A DNA stretch of 55,206 nucleotides from Legionellales bacterium (GTDB lineage Bacteria > Pseudomonadota > Gammaproteobacteria > DSM-16500): contig CANJVW010000006.1 in the NCBI GenBank assembly GCA_947478495.1, positions 1 to 55,206 of the forward strand. Reading direction: 5' to 3'. Below, piece after piece: positions 7,661-15,493 of this stretch. The position numbers and the translations under genes are program-made. The notes under the pieces are model-generated. The model had not been told where the DNA came from. It ran no database searches and saw only the letters and a list, made by a program, of their open reading frames with translations. Each line of letters opens with the position of its first letter. Within the stretch, counting starts at the first letter, position 1.

Positions 7661-8061
7661 GATGAAGTGCTGCTTAGAACGCCTTCCCCCACCCGGGGGA
7701 AGGTGGCCAACGGCCGGATGGGGGGAGTAACACAATAATTGTAAATATCTTGTAAAACAATTTCCACATTTACCAACACATCATGATTCCAATAGCGCAG
7801 TACTTTATATCCAAGAGATGAGAGATACGCCGTTCTTGTTTGGTCATAAGCAACCTGATTCAAGTGCTGCGATCCATCTAATTCAATAATTATTTTTTGA
7901 TCAAGGGAAATAAAATCAAGGATGTAATTCCCCAAAATAACTTGCCTTCTCAATCGAATATTTTCCAATTGCTTGTTGCGCAGATGAGACCACAATTTTT
8001 TCTCCGCCATTGTCGTATTTTTTCGAAGAAAGCGTGATCGCTTTAACAAAGTAGATCGCAT
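7657..8061 (-). CDS. DUF559 endonuclease-like protein of a repeat-bounded cassette
   Basis: DUF559 proteins share the fold of very-short-patch-repair and related endonucleases; their role is not established. The usual landmarks are present: LRKN near the N-terminus, AEKKLWSHLRN, LRRQ, DFISLDQKIIIELDGSQH, YDQTRTAYL and VLRYWN. The 134-residue length fits, but the last ~25 residues are encoded by the left inverted repeat and are probably not part of the fold. The gene is framed by two 60-base inverted repeats (7669-7728, 8071-8130), so gene plus repeats looks like a mobile or formerly mobile unit dropped between the fimV-like gene and truA. Its stop overlaps the truA start. Confidence 0.85.
   Translation of the reverse strand: MRSTLLKRSRFLRKNTTMAEKKLWSHLRNKQLENIRLRRQVILGNYILDFISLDQKIIIELDGSQHLNQVAYDQTRTAYLSSLGYKVLRYWNHDVLVNVEIVLQDIYNYCVTPPIRPLATFPRVGEGVLSSTSS
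7669..7728. repeat. Left inverted repeat of DUF559 cassette
   Basis: Begins GCTGCTTAGAACGCCTTCCC and itself holds a hairpin (CCTTCCCCC / GGGGGAAGG). The first 40 bases are an exact reverse complement of the outer 40 bases of the right repeat at 8071-8130; the remainder differs at a few positions. Confidence 0.85.
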
Positions 8062-8070
8062 AATGTGTTG

Positions 8071-8130
8071 ATTCCCCCATCCGACCTGTCGGCCACCTTC
8101 CCCCGGGTGGGGGAAGGCGTTCTAAGCAGC
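8071..8130. repeat. Right inverted repeat of DUF559 cassette
   Basis: Ends GGGGGAAGGCGTTCTAAGCAGC on the plus strand, mirror of the left repeat. Together the two enclose a unit of about 462 bases. No clear target-site duplication is seen outside the repeats. Confidence 0.85.
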
Positions 8131-8151
8131 GTTTTTTGCGTGTTGTGGCAC

Positions 8152-8188
8152 CGTGGTGGGCACGCAAACAGCGCTTTGCCCACCCTAC
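8152..8188. repeat. Dispersed GTGGGCA hairpin, copy 1
   Basis: The reverse complement of this stretch is nearly identical to 55156-55191. It holds an inverted repeat (GGTGGGCA / TGCCCACC) with a GCG-containing loop. It lies directly next to the DUF559 cassette and just after the end of the fimV-like gene. Confidence 0.7.
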
Positions 8189-8189
8189 G

Positions 8190-8543
8190 TTATATAGACC
8201 CGATCAGTTTTTTCGCAATCGCCTGATCTTCGGCGTCACCCTTTTCCAGCACGTGACGCAATATTTTTTTAGCGAGAGACGCTTTTCCTATTTCGATAAA
8301 GCCACGGGCTAAATCGAGCTGTGTGGCCATAACGCTATCGCCTGCAATGGCTTTAATGTCATGACTTGTAATGACAAACGGTTTTTCTTGGGAGGCTGCG
8401 CGTGTTGGCGTAATGGATGCTGGCTTCCGATCAACAATAAAAAAGATAAACAAAAATAAAATAGCGGAGCATAGCGCTATTTCGATTAACAGAATGGGGT
8501 GGGTTTGGACGAAGTGCCATGTGTTTTGGAGCAGAGTCATCAT
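8190..8543 (-). CDS. Short FimV C-terminal-domain protein
   Basis: The 117-residue protein has one membrane segment near the N-terminus (about 17-38) and a C-terminal domain with LDLARGFIEIG and AKKILRHVLEKGD, the signature of the FimV C-terminal TPR-like domain. FimV of Pseudomonas and Legionella is a large peptidoglycan-binding polar-hub protein with LysM and a long acidic repeat region. Those parts are missing here, leaving only a membrane anchor and the C-terminal domain. The position between asd and truA is the usual place of fimV in gammaproteobacteria. It is therefore a strongly reduced orthologue rather than an unrelated gene. Whether it still acts in polar organisation is unknown. 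Confidence 0.75.
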   Translation of the reverse strand: MMTLLQNTWHFVQTHPILLIEIALCSAILFLFIFFIVDRKPASITPTRAASQEKPFVITSHDIKAIAGDSVMATQLDLARGFIEIGKASLAKKILRHVLEKGDAEDQAIAKKLIGSI

Positions 8544-8592
8544 AATTGTTTTTCCTCAAAAAACTACCCGTTCTGTTATTCCCATGCCCGAA

Positions 8593-8684
8593 CTTGTCAT
8601 CCCCGCGCAGGCGGGGATCCACTCAGCTTTTGGCACTGCTCGTGCCATGCGAAAATGGGTCCCCGCCTGCGCGGGGATGACAAG
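8593..8684. repeat. Complete bipartite palindromic element
   Basis: The left arm reads CTTGTCATCCCCGCGCAGGC and the right arm is its mirror, ending GGGGATGACAAG, with about 40 bases between. Each arm is itself a hairpin (CCCCGC / GCGGGG). It lies between the fimV-like gene and asd. Confidence 0.85.
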
Positions 8685-8726
8685 TTAGAGTGCGGGGATG
8701 ACAAGTTAGAGTGCAGGGATGACAAG
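8673..8726. repeat. 21-bp tandem repeat derived from the palindrome arm
   Basis: GGGGATGACAAGTTAGAGTGC occurs at 8673-8693 and 8694-8714, and a third partial copy runs to 8726. The repeat starts inside the right arm of the palindromic element, so the arm's end has been tandemly copied, as also seen at 42018-42069. Confidence 0.85.
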
Positions 8727-8751
8727 CCGGAGATTTTCAGGGATGGCAGCT

Positions 8752-9756
8752 TTATATGAATGCCAACATCGCCTCTGCAATCTGCACGCCATTTAAGGCT
8801 GCGCCCTTTCTCACATTGTCACACACCACCCACAAATTTAAACCGTTGTCACATGAAATGTCATCTCGCACTCGCCCCACATAAACGCTATCTTCTCCTG
8901 CGGCGTCTTGCACCGGTGTTGGATACGGATGTTTTCCCGTTATGACTTCCACACCTGGCATTTTCCTCAGTAATCGTATCGCGTCTTTTGCGGAGCATTT
9001 TTCTCGTGTTTCGATATGAACTGCTGCCGAATGGCCATAAAAAACAGGCACTCGAACGGCTGTGGGATTGATTTTTAAGTTAACATCAGAAAAAATTTTC
9101 TGCAATTCGCGCACGACTTTCATTTCTTCGCGGGTATAGCCGTTTTCTTCAAAATCATCGATATGCGGCAACACATTAAATGCAATTTGTTGTGCGTAGA
9201 CTTTTTTCTTGATGGGAGAGCCATTTAATAATTGCGCCGTTTGCTCCGCCAGTTCCGACACACCCTCTTTCCCAGTGCCTGACACAGATTGATAGGTTGC
9301 AATGTTGACACGCGTAATGCCCACCGCGTCATAAATAGGCTTTAAAACCATCGCAATCGGAATGGTGCTGCAATTGGGTACTGCAATCAATTGACTCGTC
9401 TTAAGTAATGCGTCGCCATTCACTTCAGGAATAACCAGAGGGATGTTGTCGTCATATCGAAAGTGCGCGCTCTTATCGATCACGCGATTGCCTTTTGCGA
9501 TAGCGATTGGAATATATTGAGCAGCTACTTTGCTGCTGGCGCAAAAAAAACAAAGTGTCGATTGAGAGAAATCGAATTCTGCGACATCTGCGACGAGAAG
9601 AGATTCACCGCGAAAATCATATTCTTCACCGGCAGAGCGTGCGCTCGCTAACAAATACAAGCGCCCTACTGGGAATCCGCGTTCTTCTAGCAAGGCTAAC
9701 ACAGTGGATCCCACCATGCCTGTTGCGCCCACAATCGCTATATCAATCGTTTTCAT
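8752..9756 (-). CDS. asd: Aspartate-semialdehyde dehydrogenase
   Basis: This enzyme reduces beta-aspartyl phosphate to aspartate semialdehyde, the branch to lysine, diaminopimelate, threonine and methionine. The N-terminal nucleotide-binding loop (IVGATGMVGS), the catalytic cysteine motif VPNCSTIP and the substrate-binding GTGKEG and RVPVFYGHS motifs are all present. At 334 residues it is of the shorter Asd type, found in many bacteria, and not the 370-residue enterobacterial form. It is followed by palindromic repeats and preceded by a 140-base inverted-repeat element that separates it from gdh. Confidence 0.95.
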   Translation of the reverse strand: MKTIDIAIVGATGMVGSTVLALLEERGFPVGRLYLLASARSAGEEYDFRGESLLVADVAEFDFSQSTLCFFCASSKVAAQYIPIAIAKGNRVIDKSAHFRYDDNIPLVIPEVNGDALLKTSQLIAVPNCSTIPIAMVLKPIYDAVGITRVNIATYQSVSGTGKEGVSELAEQTAQLLNGSPIKKKVYAQQIAFNVLPHIDDFEENGYTREEMKVVRELQKIFSDVNLKINPTAVRVPVFYGHSAAVHIETREKCSAKDAIRLLRKMPGVEVITGKHPYPTPVQDAAGEDSVYVGRVRDDISCDNGLNLWVVCDNVRKGAALNGVQIAEAMLAFI

Positions 9757-9761
9757 TCGAC

Positions 9762-9900
9762 CTCTTCCGAAACTCTACTTTGGCGGCAAATTGCTTTGTC
9801 GGCGCGGTGCTCGAATCCTCATGTACTGTCATGTACACTGCGGTTCTGCGCTCCACTCCTCCTCGCACTTCGCTCGCCAAAGCGAATTGCGGAAGAGGTC
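9762..9900. repeat. MITE-like inverted-repeat element between gdh and asd
   Basis: GACCTCTTCCG (9762-9772) and CGGAAGAGGTC (9890-9900) are perfect inverted ends. The similarity continues inward for about 28 bases on each side, with CTTTGGCG in both arms. The element fills nearly the whole gap between the asd start and the gdh stop. It encodes nothing convincing and resembles a miniature inverted-repeat element. Confidence 0.65.
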
Positions 9901-12900
9901 TTAAGCCTGCGTAAAATCAAATAATTCTCTTAAAAGAACCGAATAAGTGGTAAAGCTCACCGTCTGAGCTGATTTGATGTCTGCAATGAGCTCTTGCCAG
10001 CGACAAATCAAATGATGGTTCTGCTTAAACCAACCATCCACCCGCTCTTCAAGCGTCTTGCCTTCTGTTTTTTTCGACTTTAATTTCAATACACTAACGC
10101 TCAACTTTCGTTGTGCGCGATCTAAATCATCTCGGTATCCAGAGCGCGCCAATTCATCCCACTGATTATCAATTGGGTAAGCGCTCATTTGATCGCGCAA
10201 CCAATTCAACTCCAAACGTGCATCCAGTATATAATACACTCTACCGATATCCAATACCGCCAAATTATGCTGAATGGACGCGTTCGTCATTTCCAATGAG
10301 GGAAACAAGGGCTCACAATTAACGATCTCACGAGCGAGTGATGCAGGTACGCCCTGTTTAATATAGTTTTCCAGCGTTTCTTTATAGCGGAGCTGTTCAG
10401 ACTCCTCTAACAGAGAAGGCAGTGCTTTCTTGAGCGATAAAATGGAAGAAGCATAATTATCAATGGCCGTTTGAATCGGCATATCGAATGGGCAGTTTCG
10501 CACAATCCAGCGCGTTGCTCGACGCACGAGATAATACAATTGCAACATCATATTCTTTTGCACAGTGTGCGATATTTTCCAATCCAGCTTTTCAATTTGA
10601 GACCAGTTATCCAGAAAATGATACAGCTCTTCTGCCATCACAAAGGCCCGAATAATGCATTCCATCGGTGCGCCACCTGTTTCTCGATGCAATCGCTCAA
10701 CAAAATTAATGCCCATGTGATCGATCATCGTTTTGCCTAGCTGGGTCGCAATAATTTCACGACGCAATCGATGCGTTTCCATGTAAGGCAAATATTTTTT
10801 ATATAAAACAACAGGGAATGCTAATTTAAGATATTTTGTAAAGTAAGGGTCTTCTGGAATGCGGGAAGCTAATATATCTTGCTTTAAAAACATTTTGCTA
10901 TAGGCAATTAAGATTGCAATTTCAGGTCTTGTAAGCCCTTGACCATTGACCTTTCGCTCATTGAGCACTTTTTCAGAAGGAAGGAACTCGAGCTGTCGAT
11001 TGAGGTGCCCCTGCTTTTCCATTTCTGTCATGAGACGTCGGAATAAGTCGGTGGTATACGTTGAGACATATGTTTCTAAGCTCAACATTTGCGTTTGCTC
11101 ATAATTGTTACGCAACACGAGATCAGCCACTTCATCCGTCATTTTTTCAAGAAGCGTGTTACGCTGTTTGAGCGTCATTTTTTTATCAAGTACTATTTTA
11201 TTCAGTAAAATTTTAATATTAACTTCATGATCCGAGCAATCCACGCCACCTGCATTATCAATAAAGTCCGTATAAATGACGCCTCCATTCAATGAGTATT
11301 CAATACGAGCGCGTTGCGTAAACCCTAAATTACCGCCTTCGCACACCACTTTTCCTGTCAGATCTTTTGCATCGACTCGAATGCTATCATTCGTTCGATC
11401 GCCAACCTCTAAATGCGTTTCATCAGAGGCCTTGCAAAAAGTACCGATGCCGCCATTAAAGATAAGATTGACTGAAGACATTAATGCGGCGCGTATCAAA
11501 TCATTTGGGGCTAACTGATCTTCTGTTATCCCAAATAACTGCTTCATCTCCGATGAGATTTTAATCGATTTCGCAGAGCGTGGGAATATTCCACCGCCCT
11601 CTGACATCAACGATACATTATAATCTGCCCAACTGGAGCGCGATAATTGAAATAAACGTTTGCGCTCAGCAAAGCTCGTGGCAGCATTGGGATTGGGATC
11701 AATAAAAATATGACGATGATCAAATGCGCAGACTAATTTAATATGTTGCGAGCTAAGCATCCCATTGCCAAACACATCGCCACTCATATCGCCTACGCCG
11801 ACGACTGTAAAATCTGTTTTTGCTGGATCCAATTCCATTTCGCGAAAGTGTCGCTTAACAGATTCCCACGCACCACGCGCTGTGATACCTATTTTTTTAT
11901 GGTCGTACCCAACAGATCCACCTGATGCGAATGCATCATCCAACCAAAACCCATATTCTTTAGAAATACCGTTGGCGATATCTGAAAATGTCGCTGTTCC
12001 TTTATCCGCTGCAACAACCAAATAAAAATCATCTTCATCGAAGCGCACCACATTATTAGGGTAGACAACTTGATGGTTGACCACGTTGTCGGTGATATCC
12101 AACAAACCACGAATGAAAATAGAGTAAGAGCGAATAACTTCCGCCATTAACGCATCTCGATCTCCGCCCGTGGGCAACCATTTTGGAAAAAATCCTCCTT
12201 TTGCGCCAACCGGTACAATGACGGAATTTTTAACGTTTTGCGCTTTCATCAAGCCCAATACTTCTGTGCGAAAATCTTCGCGTCTGTCTGACCAGCGTAT
12301 TCCACCTCTCGCGACTTTTCCTGCGCGTAAATGCACTCCTTCTACCCGAGGTGAATACACAAAGATTTCATACATCGGTCGTGGCAGAGGTAAGTCTGAT
12401 ATTTTATCAGGTGACAATTTAAAAGAAATGTATTCTTTGATGTGACCATCGAGCGTCTTTTGAAAATAGTTCGTTCGAGTGGTCGCCATCATAACTTCTA
12501 GCAAACGCCGCAATATCCGATCTTCATCCAAACTTGAAACCGCTTCGAGCGATTTTTCAATGTGCTCAATGAGGGGCGCCACATCTGTCTTTTGATCTGG
12601 TGTGAAACGTGCGATAAACAAATTAACCAGTTCCTTTGCAATCAAGGCATGATTAATTAAAGCGGTTTCAATATAATTTTGGCTGAAAGTAAAGCCAATT
12701 TGACGCAAATATTTTGTATAAGCGCGCAAAATGGCGGTCTCATGCCATGTTAGTTGCGCCTCTAGCACCAAATGATTGAATCGATCATCTTCTGTATGCT
12801 TAAACCAAATATTAGAAAAAGCATCTTGAAAATTATTTTTGAGATTCGCCACATCAATTTCATTGTTAGAGACATACTCCATGTCAAAATCACTGATCCA

Positions 12901-14727
12901 AACGATGCTACCGTCCCGAAAAATAACTTCATGAGGTCGTTCGCCGTTAATGCGTAATCCCATGTTTTCAAGTGTTGGCAAGACATCCGATAATGCAATA
13001 GCGTGCTCAGAATGAAATAGCTTTAATCGCAGCCCTGTTTTTCCTGTTTTATAGAAAATCATGCCGAGCGGATCAAGTGATGTTAATGTTTCAATTTTAC
13101 GAATATCGTCAATAGCGGTAGAGGGTAAATAGTATTCCGAATAACTCGAAGGAAATGCTTTATAATATTTTTGATATAGCTTTAAACCTTCCCCCTCTCC
13201 GAAGGTCTCCGCTAAATGCGTTTTTAACTCATCCGCCCAGCTACGTGACACGCTCACCAGTGTTTTTTCAAGAGAGGATACATCATACTCTATCGTTTTT
13301 TTAGAATTGACGCGCAATAAAAAGTGAACGCGCGCGAGCACTGAGTCCGAAAAATAGGTCGTAAAAGAGGCTTCAATTCCTTCAAGGGCATACATCAATA
13401 CATCTTGCATCAAAAGGCAGAGATCTGTTGTAAAGATATCGCGCGGCACATACACCAAACAAGAAAAATAACGGTTATAGGCATCTTTTCTTAAAAATAA
13501 ACGCACTCGTTTTCTCTCTTGCAACTGCAGGATACCGATGGTTAATTCGAGTAGCTCTTCTTGTGTTGCTTGAAATAAATCATCTCGTGGCAATGTCTCT
13601 AAAATATGAACTGCCTCTTTTCCATCATGGCTATCTGTCGGGTATTGCAGTTCACTTAAGACTTTGTCCACCTTGTGCCGCAAAAAAGGAATATAGTGCG
13701 GGCTTAAATGATACGCCGCTGACGTATATAGGCCAACGAAACGTCGCTCGCCGATCAACTCGCCCTTGGCGTTGAATCGTTTGACGCCGATATAATCAGT
13801 ATAAACGTCGCGATGAACCGTTGCTTTGGTATTCGTTTTTGCAATGATCAAAATATTTTGGGACAACGCGTGTTTTCGTGCCTGCGATGGCAAATCAGCA
13901 TAACTTCGAGATAACACTGAACCGGATTCGTCGCGCAACACACCTAAACCTGATTTAGGCGCCAATTGCAGCGCACGAGACGCCCCCTTCCCTGTTATTT
14001 TATAATCACGACAACCTAAAAAGGTAAAGTGCTTATTGATCAACCAGCGTAAAAAATCTTTTGATTCGGATATTTCCGCAGGATCTAAGGGGGGGTTATT
14101 TTTTTCAAGCTCTAGCAACACATCTTCCATTTGAGCGACTATTTTTTTCCAATCCTGAACAGTGAATCGAACATCGCTCAACACTTGTTGGATCTGGGTG
14201 CATAGTTTTTCCATTACCACTGGATCATTTTGTCTGTCAATTTCAAAACAAATCGGTGCCTCGGTGGAGGATTTTGGAGATGACTTCCCCATCGGCACCA
14301 CCTCGACAATACGATGCGCTGCATTGCGAATAAGATGAAGCCCGCCAAAATGAATGGTGAAGTGCACTTGAATAGCATGTCGATCGAATGCCATGCGCAT
14401 CGAATCAACCAAAAAAGGAGAATCATCGTGTGATACTTCGACAATGGTATGAGCAGACTGCCAACCCTCTTTTTCCAAGGTAGGGTTAAATACTCTAATT
14501 TTCGATTCGCCGGGCGCACGTTGCAGCATCCAATTCCAGTGAGACCAGAAAGCACCGAATAAATCATGGGGTTGATGAGCTTCGATATCTTCGATGGAGA
14601 CAGACGCATAGTACCGCTCGGCGAATGTTTTAATGAGTTTCAAATCTTGCTTGGGGAATTTTTTTTTGATGTAAACGCAGAGTTGGTTGATCATATTTTG
14701 ACGAACTTTAGCGCTTTGCTCTGTCAT
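9901..14727 (-). CDS. gdhB: Large NAD-specific glutamate dehydrogenase
   Basis: This is the ~180-kDa class of NAD-dependent glutamate dehydrogenase, which deaminates glutamate to 2-oxoglutarate and feeds amino acids into the TCA cycle. At about 1608 residues it is full length for the class. The N-terminal two-fifths hold the regulatory ACT-like region (HDDSPFLVDSMRMA). The catalytic core shows GGIRWSDRREDFRTEVLGLM, the lysine motifs KAQNVKNSVIVPVGAKGGF and the nucleotide-binding VGVGDMSGDVFGNGML. The frame opens at a GTG (14736), but the ATG at 14727 starts the conserved part; the ribosome-binding site does not decide between them. Amino acids are major fuels for Legionella-like bacteria, which fits. 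Confidence 0.95.
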   Translation of the reverse strand: MTEQSAKVRQNMINQLCVYIKKKFPKQDLKLIKTFAERYYASVSIEDIEAHQPHDLFGAFWSHWNWMLQRAPGESKIRVFNPTLEKEGWQSAHTIVEVSHDDSPFLVDSMRMAFDRHAIQVHFTIHFGGLHLIRNAAHRIVEVVPMGKSSPKSSTEAPICFEIDRQNDPVVMEKLCTQIQQVLSDVRFTVQDWKKIVAQMEDVLLELEKNNPPLDPAEISESKDFLRWLINKHFTFLGCRDYKITGKGASRALQLAPKSGLGVLRDESGSVLSRSYADLPSQARKHALSQNILIIAKTNTKATVHRDVYTDYIGVKRFNAKGELIGERRFVGLYTSAAYHLSPHYIPFLRHKVDKVLSELQYPTDSHDGKEAVHILETLPRDDLFQATQEELLELTIGILQLQERKRVRLFLRKDAYNRYFSCLVYVPRDIFTTDLCLLMQDVLMYALEGIEASFTTYFSDSVLARVHFLLRVNSKKTIEYDVSSLEKTLVSVSRSWADELKTHLAETFGEGEGLKLYQKYYKAFPSSYSEYYLPSTAIDDIRKIETLTSLDPLGMIFYKTGKTGLRLKLFHSEHAIALSDVLPTLENMGLRINGERPHEVIFRDGSIVWISDFDMEYVSNNEIDVANLKNNFQDAFSNIWFKHTEDDRFNHLVLEAQLTWHETAILRAYTKYLRQIGFTFSQNYIETALINHALIAKELVNLFIARFTPDQKTDVAPLIEHIEKSLEAVSSLDEDRILRRLLEVMMATTRTNYFQKTLDGHIKEYISFKLSPDKISDLPLPRPMYEIFVYSPRVEGVHLRAGKVARGGIRWSDRREDFRTEVLGLMKAQNVKNSVIVPVGAKGGFFPKWLPTGGDRDALMAEVIRSYSIFIRGLLDITDNVVNHQVVYPNNVVRFDEDDFYLVVAADKGTATFSDIANGISKEYGFWLDDAFASGGSVGYDHKKIGITARGAWESVKRHFREMELDPAKTDFTVVGVGDMSGDVFGNGMLSSQHIKLVCAFDHRHIFIDPNPNAATSFAERKRLFQLSRSSWADYNVSLMSEGGGIFPRSAKSIKISSEMKQLFGITEDQLAPNDLIRAALMSSVNLIFNGGIGTFCKASDETHLEVGDRTNDSIRVDAKDLTGKVVCEGGNLGFTQRARIEYSLNGGVIYTDFIDNAGGVDCSDHEVNIKILLNKIVLDKKMTLKQRNTLLEKMTDEVADLVLRNNYEQTQMLSLETYVSTYTTDLFRRLMTEMEKQGHLNRQLEFLPSEKVLNERKVNGQGLTRPEIAILIAYSKMFLKQDILASRIPEDPYFTKYLKLAFPVVLYKKYLPYMETHRLRREIIATQLGKTMIDHMGINFVERLHRETGGAPMECIIRAFVMAEELYHFLDNWSQIEKLDWKISHTVQKNMMLQLYYLVRRATRWIVRNCPFDMPIQTAIDNYASSILSLKKALPSLLEESEQLRYKETLENYIKQGVPASLAREIVNCEPLFPSLEMTNASIQHNLAVLDIGRVYYILDARLELNWLRDQMSAYPIDNQWDELARSGYRDDLDRAQRKLSVSVLKLKSKKTEGKTLEERVDGWFKQNHHLICRWQELIADIKSAQTVSFTTYSVLLRELFDFTQA

Positions 14728-14804
14728 AAGAAACACCCACCCCTGTTATGCGATAATGTTCTGAATTTTAGCGCTTTTAGAAGGGTAAGTACAATAAAAA
14801 AGGT

Positions 14805-15455
14805 CTATGTTTTCCACGCAACGGTATCACGTAAATAAACAGGCAACGCATCTTGCGGCCTCACCCACTCTTGTTGAGTGTATTTTTTTATCGCCAGTGT
14901 CAGCAAAGCAGATGCCATGGGCAACAATGTGGTATTCACTTCAAGAGAGGGGTCGGGATAGATTGTCCAGGCATTCCCTACCCCTCTCCACGCTCCAGGA
15001 GGCCATTGTATTTTATCAGGTGCACACAATTGATCATCTTGTATAGAAATCATGTGCCCCTCCGCGCTTAACTCATAGGCACCGGTATATATTTCTTGCA
15101 TGCGCGCATCGACCGCGACCAATACTCGATCCCACCCGAGGGTTTGATAGGCTGTTTGGGCTAGTATGGCCAATGATGAAACGGGAATAAGAGGCAATCC
15201 CGCCCCATATCCCAATCCTTGCGCAATGCTTGTCGCCAGACGGATCCCCGTAAAACTGCCCGGTCCGCAACCGAACGCAATCGCATCCAATTGGTTTAAT
15301 GTAATCGATTTTGCACGCAGCAGTTCATCGATCCAAGGCAGGACAACCTGAGATTGCTGCATGGGAATGACTTCATGTCGCGCGTGTATCGCATCACCTA
15401 CTTGGAGAGCGATGGAGCACGCGGCGTCGGAGGTTTCGATGGCTAATAGATTCAT
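14805..15455 (-). CDS. tsaB: tRNA threonylcarbamoyladenosine protein TsaB
   Basis: TsaB is the scaffold partner of TsaD in forming threonylcarbamoyladenosine at position 37 of ANN-decoding tRNAs. Its N-terminal ASKHA-type fold is evident: LLAIETSDAACSIAL at the start and AFGCGPGSFTGIRLATSIAQGL, the hallmark of the family, near residue 65. The C-terminal half ends in PVYLRD, also typical. The length of 216 residues is close to the usual 225-230. It lies 38 bases downstream of yoaA on the same strand; the yoaA-tsaB pairing is common in gammaproteobacteria. Confidence 0.93.
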   Translation of the reverse strand: MNLLAIETSDAACSIALQVGDAIHARHEVIPMQQSQVVLPWIDELLRAKSITLNQLDAIAFGCGPGSFTGIRLATSIAQGLGYGAGLPLIPVSSLAILAQTAYQTLGWDRVLVAVDARMQEIYTGAYELSAEGHMISIQDDQLCAPDKIQWPPGAWRGVGNAWTIYPDPSLEVNTTLLPMASALLTLAIKKYTQQEWVRPQDALPVYLRDTVAWKT

Positions 15456-15493
15456 AGGGTCATTTTATAGATTAGGACAGAGAAAGTACATGG

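Noticed and set aside
8371-8759. Plus-strand open frames across the fimV-like gene and the palindromic repeat
   Set aside because: They are antisense to a real gene and then translate the repeat (VIPAQAGIH, MGPRLRGDD type peptides); no ribosome-binding site.
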